A DNA stretch of 64,000 nucleotides, from positions 7,586,001 through 7,650,000 of the forward strand of contig NC_134677.1 of assembly GCF_024713945.1 (NCBI RefSeq). Direction: 5' to 3'. This document shows positions 49,938 to 62,181 of this stretch, one piece after another. Under the pieces are notes generated by a model. That model saw only the letters and a program-made list of their open reading frames with translations, had not been told where the DNA came from and made no database searches. Within the stretch, counting starts at the first letter, position 1. Every line of letters begins with the position of its first letter. A program made the translations under genes and the position numbers. The stretch comes from Dermatophagoides farinae (taxonomy: Eukaryota; Arthropoda; Arachnida; Sarcoptiformes; Pyroglyphidae).

Positions 49938-50558
49938 CGAATAATAATATTCTCCATGTAGATATATATGACTTTGTGAAGCTTGATCCTCATCAATCAT
50001 TTTTGTTTTCATTTCATTTCATTTCGTTTCGTTTCGTTTCGTTTCATTCATATTCTCTCTCTCTCTCTCCCACAAAAAAAAATTTGCAATTTTGAAAGTC
50101 ACTGTGTATGTGTGTGTGTGTGTGTGTGTGTGTTTATATGCATGAAGATGATATATAGCAACATTTTTTTTTTTTTAAATTTTGTTTTTCATTTGACTGA
50201 ATGATGGTGGTTGGCTTTTGTTTTTGGCTGCAAATGGTTTTTTTTCCTGTTGTTGTTGCATTTCATTGTCTAATATTTTTGCCTATTATTTTTTTTTATT
50301 TTGGTAACAAAAAAAAGTTGTTCATGTGGGTGGAGAATGAGAAAGAAAAAAACCATAGTGATATTTTATTAAAGCTTTGGTGTTATGTGAGAATTTCTTT
50401 TTTTTTTTGTTTTGTTTTGGTTTTCATTCAAGAATTGATATTCTATAAAAAAAATGAATAGAGAAATGAGATTCTGGTGTCGAAATAGTCAATGGTCTTT
50501 TTTTTTTTGATTCTAAACAATTTTCTTTCTGGAAATAAAACTGATATATATATGGTGG

Positions 50559-50560
<2 letters not shown>

Positions 50561-50590
<30 letters not shown>
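50561..50590. repeat. (GT)n microsatellite, 30 bp
   Basis: Fifteen uninterrupted GT units in the gene-free region left of the Zic gene. Confidence 0.95.
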
Positions 50591-50592
<2 letters not shown>

Positions 50593-53040
50593 CAATTGTT
50601 TACCACAAATCGACTAATCAACTAAAATTTATTGGTCCGTTTGTATATATTTGTTTATATCATCAATATTATCCATTTTGTGTACTGGATACATTTATAT
50701 ATATCATTCAAATATATAATCAAATGGATCAATGTCGATTTTAGACCACTTACTGTGTGTATTGTCCGTTGTTGTTGTTGTTGTTGATTAACACCAAAAT
50801 TTCAATCCATCACATCATCATATCACACATTTTGGCTACATTATACATTTCATTTCATTTATTAACACAATGGACATTTGTACATTTCATAGTTTCAATA
50901 CAGAATGGGAGAGAGAGAGAGAGATTTGACATTAGATCCGGCTTTTTAGATTTTTTTTTTTTCGTTAATATAAATAGACTATATTGTAAGCACGGTACGT
51001 GTCCATTTTTATTTTTATTTACGATTCAATCACCCATCATCATCATCATCATCATCATCCATATTCCATACTATATCGAGTCATCATCATCATCATCATC
51101 ATCATGTGTATATAGAATGAGAATTTATAAAATAAAATAAAAAAAAATTTTCTGTTGTTTGAAAAATCAATTCAATGGATGAATGAATTTCGATTTTGAT
51201 GAACAAAGGCGATGACCATTTTTTTTTTACATTCACTCAAAACAGGATGCAAAAAATTTACTTTTCTATCCATCCATATTCTATCTGATGACTAATAAAC
51301 AGATATACACACAGATATCAAAATGAAATTATTTGAGGATTAGTTAACAAATAAAAAGGTGAAATGAAATGAGTAAATATTGAAAAAAAGCTACATTCTA
51401 TCTATTAATATATATATAGTGGCTATAACCATTTGATTTTTTTCCCAATTTTTTTCCCGCCAACATCCAATCTATGATGTGTTTGTGATTATAAATATTA
51501 AAACGGTACGGTTATTATTTTTTTTGATTTCTAATTTGTCGACGACAACAACAAAAAAAAAATCTCTAGAATCTCTTGTTGTTTGATATTTATTAAATAA
51601 ACAATCAATCCTGTGTTGATTATAACGGATCTACGCTGTTATTTTTAAATTGATTGTCAAATTGTGTGTGTGTGTGTGTGCACGACTAGTGTGTTGATTG
51701 CAATAAAGTCAAATTTACATTTTATTAAATTCTATCTACTTATATCCCAATAGATTATTCATTCATTCATTCATTGATGTCATTTATGAATGTTTTATTG
51801 GATTTTTTTTTCTCGCTTTCTTTCAACATCCAGAAAACAGATTGATTCAAATGACTTGTGTGTGTGTGTGTGTGTGATGTGGTGAGATATTAAAAAGTTG
51901 CCAATTTGATCGTTTTCGTCATTTTGGGTTTGATTTTTGTATTTCCCGTTTTTTTTCCGCTGATCTTATAAATTCAACTGAACGAGTCACTATATTTTTT
52001 TTTTTTGATTCTGATTTCGGTTCTATTCAATAACCGATACGACCTTCTCTCTCTCTCTCTCTCTCTTCTTTCTGGTACGGAAATGAGATTAAAATGTGTT
52101 TCGTTTGTGTGTGTGTGTGTGTGTTTGAGAACAACATCATCACTGAAAATGAGCATCAAGAATCAATGTTTATATACATTCATATATAATCCATCCATTG
52201 GTGGGTCTAATATTTGATTTTTTGGGTCTATTTCATTCATGAACTTTTTTTTTTTTCCAAGGATCGTTGAGCATCAGTATTCCAGCAATATTAACTTCAA
52301 CTAACCTATTACTATACTACTAAAAAGGCTAGTCTGTCATTGGCACTTTTGTTGTTGTTTGGTATTATTAATATATGTAGCTAATATATTTATTTATCTT
52401 AAATGTGCTGGATCGAGACACACACACACACATCGAGAGAAAGAACGATCGATGACAGCGTTTTTCAGTTATAAATTACAACCAAACAACCAACAGCAAC
52501 AATCCAAGTCACGAAATATGACTGTGATGGTCGCTTGGCATGTAAATCGCGTTTGGTATATATTATAATAATAATTTCGTATATATAACTTGATTAAATG
52601 GAGAGAACAAAACTAAAAAAAAAAAGACACGTGCAACACAAACACACAAAAGAAGAAAAAAAAACCACCAGCACAAAAGTAATCAAAAGTCAAAATCCTC
52701 GATCAGCTTATTGTTTCACAGTCAAATAGTAAAAATTATCATCCTGAAATCCATTTAGAGAAAGAGGATTTATCATCAAAGATTTTTATATTAAAAAAAA
52801 AAAATTAAAACTTTATTCGCTAATTGAATATAAATAGGAGCCATGCACACGTACACACGTACCCACACACACACACACACACACACACAGACATTTGCCC
52901 AAATTCATAATGATAATGATTTTGAAAACATAGAAATTATTAATATATTTGTGAGGGGTTACTCTCCCTTCCCCCTCCAACAACAACAACAAAAAAAACA
53001 AAGCAAACAAAATGAATTTGTGTCAAATATTTGATGCCCT

Positions 53041-53069
<29 letters not shown>
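53041..53069. repeat. (TG)n microsatellite, 29 bp
   Basis: About fourteen uninterrupted TG units. A complementary CA run (52864-52889) lies about 150 bp to the left, so the pair could in principle form an inverted repeat. Confidence 0.95.
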
Positions 53070-53076
<7 letters not shown>

Positions 53077-56000
53077 GTTAATGTCATCATCAATCTTGTT
53101 GTTTGGTTAGTTATAGTTGATTAATCACTGTGATTTTACATTTTCGATTATTAAATATGTCGTTAGTTGTTTGGTTGACAATTTTTTTTTATTATTGACA
53201 ATACAATGGATCAATTAATAAATAATTTTTTGAATGAATCAAATTGATTGAAATTCGATGAAAATTTTTTCCTATATTCCATCATCATTATGTGAATGAA
53301 TTTTTGTTGTTGTTGAAATATATTTTTCTTTTTGTTTTATTGTAATGAATTGTAACGTTTTCGCCTCCCCCCCACTCCCGAAAAAAATGGATGCATATAA
53401 TCGACATATATTTTTTTTTTTTTTAGAGACTGAAAAATCTATTATATTTCACAAAGTTTAATTTTCCGGACATCATGCTGTGTCATCATCATCATCATCT
53501 TCGTCATAATCCTCAATGATGATGACGAAGAAGACACAAATTCATAAAAGATGAAGACGAGGATGTATATTGTAAATTGATGATGATGAGATACATACAT
53601 ACATTTTTGGATGTATGAAAATGAAAATTCAAAATTATTCCATTTATTTATCGTATCTAGATTTAGATTCAAAATTTCGATCGAATAATACAACAACACA
53701 ACACACAAACAACGTACATGAATTTTAATTGAAGAATATCATCATCATTAATATAAAATCACACACGCACACACACCCACTTGCCTTAAGCTTCGTTTAT
53801 TTTTTTTTCTGGAGAGAAAAAAAAATCAATTTCATTCAAAAGAATTTGAAAAAAAAAAATTTCTCTTTCTCTTTCGTTGATCATTCATTCATACATTTCA
53901 TTATGATTGGTTTGAATAAATTACACATTGACGTTGTTTGTATGTCAATGTTTTAGCTTATTTTCATTTTCATTTTCGTTCTTTCAATTTCATTTCACAT
54001 CTCAACATCTTGTATGGATGCATTTATCATCACATATGTAACGACGACCATCGAAATATTCTGCATTGGGCTAGGCCTGTACACTGAGAACCAGTAATGA
54101 GAATGAAAATGAATGAATTAATGATCATTCCTTGAATTTTAGGCAATTTTTATTTTTTTTATTCATTCATTCATTCACATTTTAATTTCTATATTTCAAA
54201 CCAGAATTTTTTTCACTCTCCCACAAACCACACATATTGTATATACTAGTCAATAATTTGTTTCAATTATGGCAGGAAAAAAAAACAGAATTGAATTGAA
54301 AATCTGGATCATTTTGTTGTTGAAAATTACGATGTGTGCTGTATGCATGCATCCATGTGACAATAGAATCATCAGACAATAATAATAATAATGATGTGAT
54401 GTGATGTGAATTGAATCGAAATTGATGCACGCACGCGCCTCGTAAATGTTTATGATTTTTGATTCAATTTTTTTTTCTTTTTTCTTTAGAATTTCGTTTT
54501 GATAAAATAATAATAATGTTGTTGTTGTTGTTGTTGTCGTGGATCATTGTGGTTTGATTTGGTTTGGTTTTATTTTGAAAAGAAAAAAAATTCTGTATAT
54601 TAAAACCACCACCGCCACCACCAGCAGCAGCAATATTGCAACGAAAAGGAAAATTGTAATTGTTTTTGTTGCCTTTTTTTTGTCTGATGATAAATGATCT
54701 TGGATTCGGTCTGATCCATGGATTGTTGTTGCCATTATAATGATGATGATGATGATGATGATCGACCCATTTTAAACACACACACACACACACACACACA
54801 CCACACATAATAAAGTCAGAATTGTCACTCACACGACACACATATTTTTGTTTTTTTTTTCTTTTGTCGCTGGTGACAACAAAATCATTCAACCAAAACA
54901 AAAACCAAACTAATATCGATATAACTAAGCTGTATGATTATTTATTAGTGAAGGCACTTGTGTGATTTACTGTGAAAATCATTCACATCTTCATTGTGCG
55001 TGTGTGTGTGTGTGTGAAAAGTTAACAAAAAAAAAATCCTTAAGACATTCGCATGACATTTACAATGATTCTGGCGATGATCATCATTCTCAGAATTCGA
55101 AAAATTCTTTACAATTAATGAGATGAATATAATACTCAAAAACTCATTATTTCCATTATTCTTTGTATGAATAAAATGACAAGTCACAGAAAATATATTG
55201 CGATCCAACCGAAATAATAATTGTTCAGTTTTCTTTTGTTTCAAACAAAACCATTTTCATTTTTTTTTGATGAATATAAATCGAATACATTATACTCGAT
55301 TATTCCAACCGAAAGTAATTAGTCTGATTTGACATTTTTCGTTTCCAAATGTAAATTTTTTTTTTTGTTTCGTTTAATAATGATTATTAAAATGATGATG
55401 ATGATGATTTGGACCACATAAGAGGTCCATGATGGAAAAAAAATTGGATCGCATGGTTTCTGGAACCTTGCTGTGTTTTGTGTTTTGTTTTTGTTTTTGG
55501 TTTGCCATGAAATGTACAATCCAAAAACAATATACAAGTTGCTATGGTTGACCATTATATAATGAGATGAGAGATCCATTAACACAATAGAATTCATTCC
55601 GAGAATGTATCCCATTTGTGGTGTGTTTTTTTTTCTTCATTGTTTATGTAATCAAATACATTTTCTAGTGTCAAAATATTGATTTGTATAATGTAATTTT
55701 ATAGATTGATGTGTTTTGGGTTCACCAATCATCATCATCAGCATTAAGTTCTAACCATACTAAATGGAAAACTGTCATCTGCTGTTGTTTAATGGACATA
55801 TTTTTAAAAAATTTTTTTCGACAATCATTTTGGATTGGCATAACGAAAAATGATTTTTTTTTTCGCTCATCAAAGTTTTTTTCATCATCATTATTATCAA
55901 TATATGGAGCTTTAATCCTCCACAAATAAAGCTTCTTCACACTTAAACATACACACACACACACATCATATATATAATGATGATGATGATAATAACGCCC

Positions 56001-58141
56001 ACAGTTTTTACTTTTTTTTTCATACGCACGCTCCATCAATGATCCATGATAGTTGAAACATGTTCTTTTACTTTCACCATTCACCACCATATGGATATGG
56101 AAATGATCCATTTGAACAATTTGGATGAACAAAAAAAAAAATAGTTTAGTTTTTTTTATAGAGAATCCTATTAACCGAATAGAATATAGAATATATATGG
56201 GTATAAATAAATGGTTCCAGATGAAAAAAAAATCTCTGGTTTCTGCGCAGAATGAAAAAAAAACTAGTTCATTTATCAACCAGCAAAAAAAAAAATCAAA
56301 CCAAACTCAAACCAAAAAGTAGTGGTGGGTTGTACAATACAGTGAAAAAAATAGGAGGTACCAGTTAGAACTCAATCAGAATAATCTACATGCAAGTGAA
56401 TGGGATTAGGCCACACCTGTTTTTTTGTTTGTTCTTATGTATGTACTGATGAATAGAGTATAGAACACAAAAGGTAGACTGTAAAAAAAAAATTGTAAAG
56501 AACAAATGAATATTTCAACTTGGTGGAATCAACAAAAAAAAAAAAAAAAAAGATAAAAACACGCCTTTTCAATAGAACAGAAACAGACGTGAAAGAAAAA
56601 AAAATGCAATAAAGAGGATTATACTTTTGAACATTTTATATACGCATTGCATACACACACACACACACACACAAAGAGAATTGAATTTTTTTTTCCTTTT
56701 TTTGCTTCTGCTTCTTCATCTTTCAATTTCTCGAATTTATTATCCTCATTCGTTCGTTCGTTTGTTCGTTTGTTCATTGCTCAGCTACACAACAACAACA
56801 CAGACACACACACACACCACGAATCATATATATATACGTTAATAACGTAAACGTGGCCATCACCAAAATACCAATAACAAAAAAAAAAAAAAAAAACGCT
56901 ACCACACCATCACAACTACAACAACGAAAATAATAAAAACGAAACAAAAAAAAAACAAAAGTTCATATTGGCCCCACTCTCATATAATCATCATCATCAT
57001 CAATATATATTCAGATCAGATCATCCAGATTCACAGTGGGTTACCTATACTCTTTCTTCTCTCTCTCTCTCTCTCTCGCTCTAACACTCTTTTTCTCTCG
57101 ATGTATTCGTTTGTTTTGGTATGGTGTGGTCAGTTTTTGTAACCAGCAATCATCAAAAAAAAAAAAACAACAACAAAACAAAACCAAAACAAAAATACGA
57201 TACTTATATCATCATCATCATCATCAAACTCAGTTCAAAGATTCAAAATTACAGAAAATTTTTTTATTTTTTTTTTGAAATCGAAACCTGGGTGGACAAT
57301 CGAATAATCAATGTGTGTGTGTGTCGGTGTCGATGTAAGTGAAAACACAGCAAGATAGATAGTGAGAAAGAGAAAAAAAAACTGTTATAATTTGTGCTGT
57401 TTAATAATAATGATCATCATCATCATCATGATGATTTCAATTTGATAATAATATTCACAGCGTGTGCGCCTAAAATCATCAAAAAAAAAATGATTGTTTA
57501 TCCGTTTTTTTTTCTTTGTTAATATTCTTTAAATTCTTCTGTCTTTAACTCACTCAGTGTTTGTGTATATGGATCTGTGTTTTTTTTTTCATAATAAATC
57601 CTTTGAATGATCTTGAATGGATCATCCGATGATGAATCTGGTTGTTTAATGAAAAAAAAATGAATATTCATTTATTCCATCCAACTCCATTTGTGTCTTC
57701 AAGAGCTTAAAAATAATTTTCATCTTTTTTTTCTGGAGCTTTTCTGCTTCTTTGTCATAATTTGAATCAACGAACGAAAAAAAAAAATGAAATTCTGACC
57801 TTTGAAATTTTAATTTGTCAATTTTCTTCGTTTTCTGTTATATTGATCTAATTCTTATCATCATCATCATCATCATCATTATAAATGTGTGTGCAGAAAC
57901 GTGTTCAAGTATCGATTACAATTTTCACACGCACTAAACACTAACGATACACACATGTACACTAATTACATTTACGGCCAATATTGATAAGTGAAATTTA
58001 TAATTTTTGCACCGTAGCTGATTAATCAAGTTCATCATCATTCATTCATTTACTCACTTTGTTTATTTGTAAAACTGAATTTATTTTTTTTTTGTCGATG
58101 AAATTATTGTTTTTTTTTCTTGCTTCTGATCATGATGAAAG

Positions 58142-59528
58142 ATGCTTAATCCTTTTGTTCAAAATATTTTAATAACATCATCATCATCAGCATCATCACC
58201 ACCGCCACCACTACTACCACCATCTGCATCATCGTTTCATCATCATCATCATCAACAATATCAATATGAACGACAACAGCAACAACAATTGAGAATGAAT
58301 TATTTTAATCAAGAATCATTTCGAATTAAACGTGAAATATTTGATCAATCAGATTCAATGTCAACAGCAACAACAACAACAACCACATCAATATCACCAT
58401 TTTCATCATCATCGTCATCTTCGTCGATAATTAAACAAGAAACACAAACAAATACCGGCGATATTGTATTACAACAGCAACAACAATCAACAATTGATCG
58501 TACAATGTTTTTACAATCAATTTCTGTTCATCAACAAAATTTAAAAGCAGAAAATTCAACAATGATATTCTCATCACCATCTACACAAAATTCGACAACA
58601 ACAACAACAACATTCGATGAACAACATTCACATGGTATGGATGATCTTTTACAACAACACCAACAACAACAACAACAAACATCATCATCGGAATCATCAT
58701 CAACGATAACAAAAACAACGACTACATCGACACCATCGATAGTTAGTGCGGCTACTGTAACATCAATGTATCATCGTGCTGCGGCAGCAGCAGCGGCCGC
58801 TGCGGCTGCTGCCGCTTCTGTAAATGTTGGTGGTGGTGGTGGTGGTGATCATCATCATCATCATCATAGTCATCATCAACATTTAAATCATTTAAATACA
58901 AATTATTCTTCATCACATCATCCTCATCATATTGCACATCCACCACATCATCATCAAACAATTGATTTTAATAATACAACAGCAACAGCAACAACTGTTG
59001 TTGGATCAGCAATGGCTGCTGCTGCTGCAGCACATGCTGTAAATCATCATTATGGACATTTAACAGCAATGAATCCAATACATCATCAAAGTGCTGCATT
59101 ATTTCGTTATATGTGCCATAATAATAATAACAACAACAACAATTCATCATCAACATCATCATCACCGACAACTATGACAACGATAATCAATAATAATACT
59201 AATAATAATAACAATAAACAAGAATTGATTTGTTTATGGATTGATCCTGATCAGCTATTGAAAAAACCATGTAATAAAACATTTCATTCAATGCATGAAA
59301 TTGTATCACATATTAGTATTGAACATGTTGGTGGTCCTGAATGTTCCAATCATACTTGTTTCTGGATCGATTGTCCAAGAAATGGAAGACCATTTAAAGC
59401 AAAATATAAATTAGTCAATCATATACGTGTACATACTGGTGAAAAACCATTTCCATGTCCATTTCCAGGATGTGGTAAAGTATTTGCACGTAGTGAAAAT
59501 CTTAAAATACATAAACGAACACATACAG
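58142..59528 (+). CDS. opa: Zic / odd-paired zinc-finger transcription factor, 5' coding exon only
   Basis: One long exon encodes 462 residues and ends at a GTAAGT donor after 59528, inside the TGEKP linker that follows finger 3. The zinc fingers identify the Zic family: atypical finger 1 starting at Cys364 ([25 protein letters not shown]), then [38 protein letters not shown], and [20 protein letters not shown]. Zic proteins have five fingers; fingers 4 and 5 must be in later exons and are not found before the right edge. The N-terminal 360 residues are low complexity: Ser, Gln, Thr, His runs, about 13 alanines in mixed GCN codons, and six glycines. Odd-paired in insects controls pair-rule segmentation and midgut development. 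The start is the first ATG in the frame, but an upstream coding exon cannot be excluded. A partial gene in this window. Confidence 0.9.
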
Positions 59529-59745
59529 GTAAGTTATTCTATACCAAAAAAAAACATTTAAAACAAAACAAAAAAAAACTTTTGCCATAATTTAAAAAGA
59601 AAATTTGTTCGTGTTTGATACCAATTTTGAGGTTAGGAAAGCAAAAAAATTTTTTAGACCATTTCTTATATTTATTTGTTTTATTTGTGTGTGTGTGTGT
59701 GTGTGAAACCAGAAACAACAAAATGAAACTCATAAATTAACTAGC

Positions 59746-59771
59746 AAAAAAAAAAAAAAAAAAAAAAAAAA
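59746..59771. repeat. Poly(A) tract, 26 bases
   Basis: An uninterrupted run of 26 A on the plus strand inside the presumed Zic intron. No retroelement-like sequence is seen next to it, so it is taken as a simple homopolymer. Confidence 0.85.
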
Positions 59772-61181
59772 TGGAATAAAAACACACACCAGACATTGGA
59801 CTACATTTGAATTTTTCATTTCATTATGGCTACTACTTTGAAAGGATCATATCATATCACATATCTCAGCATCGACTAATAACATGTGTGTGTGTGTGTA
59901 TGTTTTTCTAGCTTCTTTACTTTTACTATCGATTTGTATTTTTTTTTCTCTTTCGTTTTATAAATGCCTTTAGGGGTGAATAAATATTTACGAATTTTTT
60001 TTTCTTTTCAATTCTTTTTTTTTTTTTTTGATCATATTGAAATTTTTTTCTGTTGTTGTTGTTGTCTTGAAGAAAAGAAACACAAAAAAAAAATGATGAT
60101 GATGATGATTATGGTTCTTGAGGGAAACAAATTTCATTTCTGTAAGTTTTTTTTTTTAGTTGAAATTAATACATCTGATGATTGTGTGTGTGTGTAAGTG
60201 TGTGCGAGCAGCATATATTAGGTACATCTTTTTTTTAGGTCCATCATAATATAATGATGATGATGATGATGATGGAAAAAAACGAGAAAGAGAAATGAAA
60301 AATTCAAGTTTTCACTTGAAATGATGATCAATGTTTTGTCGTTGTCGTTGTTGTTGCTGTTTTGTGTTATTTTTATTATTAAAGCAATGTTGATGATTGC
60401 TTCATTGCTATAAAGCTAAAACCATGGATGAATGAATGAATGAATGAATGAATGCCAAGGATATATATGACTTTAAGCATAAAGATTTTTTCTTGATTTT
60501 TTTTTCTTAGAAACGAATTTTTTTTCCCCATAAAGAATCTCTATAGTAGAAAGAAAGTTATATGACCACTGTGTGTGTGTGTGTGTGTATTTGGAATTTC
60601 ATCTGTTTTTTTTTTCGTGAATAATTATTGTATCGACAATTGGTCCGAAAATTTTTCGTTTACAGGCCACTGCCCATCTGTTTTTTTTTTGTTTTTGTTT
60701 TATATTATCATTGTTTTCCGTATGCTATATAGATCATTGTTGATTTTTTTTTTTTTTTGTTGTTGAATACTTTTATTATAGTTTATTTTATTTTATTTGT
60801 TTGTTTCACCCACCTTTATGATGATGTGATGAATCATTCGAAAAAAAAGACCAAAAAAAAAAAAAAACTGTTCATCAAATGATTCAGGATTCATTCATTT
60901 ACACAGTCTTTTTTTTCCCCCCATTACAAATATCCAATCCATTTTTCATCAACAATCTTTCATGATTATACATCTTGTAGTTTCTTTCTTTCTTTATTTT
61001 TCCAAGTATGTTTGATGGATTGTTTGATATATGTAATGTAATGTAGTTTTTTTTTTTTTTTTTGAAAAAAAAATTTTCAATTGTCTGTCTATGTGTGTGT
61101 GTGTGTGTTTGCATAACATGTGTATGAATAATGATTATTCATATCCGATTTTTTTTTCTTTTTTTTCATTCCATAATTGTC

Positions 61182-61213
<32 letters not shown>

Positions 61214-62157
61214 GTTTGTTTGTTTTGTTTCATTTTTTTTCATCATCATCATCATCATTATTATCTACTAGTTATTGTTTATTATACAAGATTTTTTTTT
61301 TTGCCATAAATATGTGTGGACACCATGTATATTAGCAAAAGCAACCAAGCAAAAGTCAACCTGTAATTGATATATTGTAAAGATGATATACATACATACA
61401 ACATAATATCATCGTTTTTTTTTCTCTGAATTTCAAAAAAAAAAATCTGTATATATGTTGTATGTCCACCACTACACAACCGAAACAACATAGCCGAATG
61501 ACAATGATTTATGATTTATAATGTAGTTTTAGTTTTTTGAATTTTTTTTTTGTTTTGTTTTGTTTTTTGTTCGACCAAAAGAGAGAGAGAGAGAGACAAT
61601 ATATGTTATTGGGCGCGACTTGATTATTGATAGCCGTCGTTGCCGTTGTTGTTGTTGTTGTTGTTGTTGTCAAGCATTGTTAAGAAGGTCCAAGAACACA
61701 CACACACACACACAGATATACAAAGAGAGAAACGTAAACAAAATATGGGACATAATTTTTTTTTCTAACAGAATGTCCAGAGAAAAAAAAAACAATAGCC
61801 CAACTTTAACTTTAGTTCATCAATCAGTCGTTTTTGGTTGTTGTTGTTGTTGTTGTTGTTGTCGTTGAATTGATGAATTTATATTGGTTTTTGTTTCTTA
61901 GTAGAAAAAAAAAAAATAAATAAATGACCACATTCTGAACAACATGTTCGTACACAAAGACAATACAAAGGAAATAAATAGAAAAAAACTTAAACTAAAC
62001 TAAATGAAATGAATCACTTACAATTTGGTTTGGTCATCATATACAAAAAAAAAAAATTCAATCCACTGGTGTCACACCTGAAATTATTATCATTATTATT
62101 GCCAGGGAAGGTCATACAATTCATTTTATTGATTATTGTCAAATGAATGATTATACC

Positions 62158-62181
62158 TGATGATGATGATCATCATCATCA
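62158..62181. repeat. Perfect GAT/ATC palindrome, 24 bp
   Basis: Twelve bases of TGA/GAT triplets meet their exact reverse complement at a central GATC, with no spacer. It is the same arrangement as at 5808-5833. Confidence 0.9.

Larger units (their letters stand above)
47869..58141. other. Gene-free region of about 10 kb between Cul3 and the Zic gene
   Basis: No exon with recognisable similarity is seen on either strand. Open frames here reflect microsatellites and T/A-rich sequence. The region includes a 37-bp perfect tandem duplication (48047-48120), an ATGC run (48482-48499), CGAT units (49361-49379), TTTCR pentamers (50007-50047), TG runs (50561-50590 and 53041-53069), a CA run (52864-52889) and repeated ATTC tetramers. 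It lies between two genes that point away from each other, directly upstream of a developmental regulator, so cis-regulatory sequence and 5' untranslated exons of the Zic gene are likely, but none can be pointed to. Confidence 0.65.

Noticed and set aside
54464-54901. Minus-strand frame of 145 residues with Gly, His and Asn runs
   Set aside because: Runs correspond to GGT, CAT and AAC triplet repeats; the rest resembles no known protein.
48300-58100. Numerous frames of 60-180 residues in the region between Cul3 and the Zic gene
   Set aside because: All are dominated by Cys-Val, His, Phe or Ser runs from microsatellites and T tracts; none has a recognisable domain or consistent splice partners.
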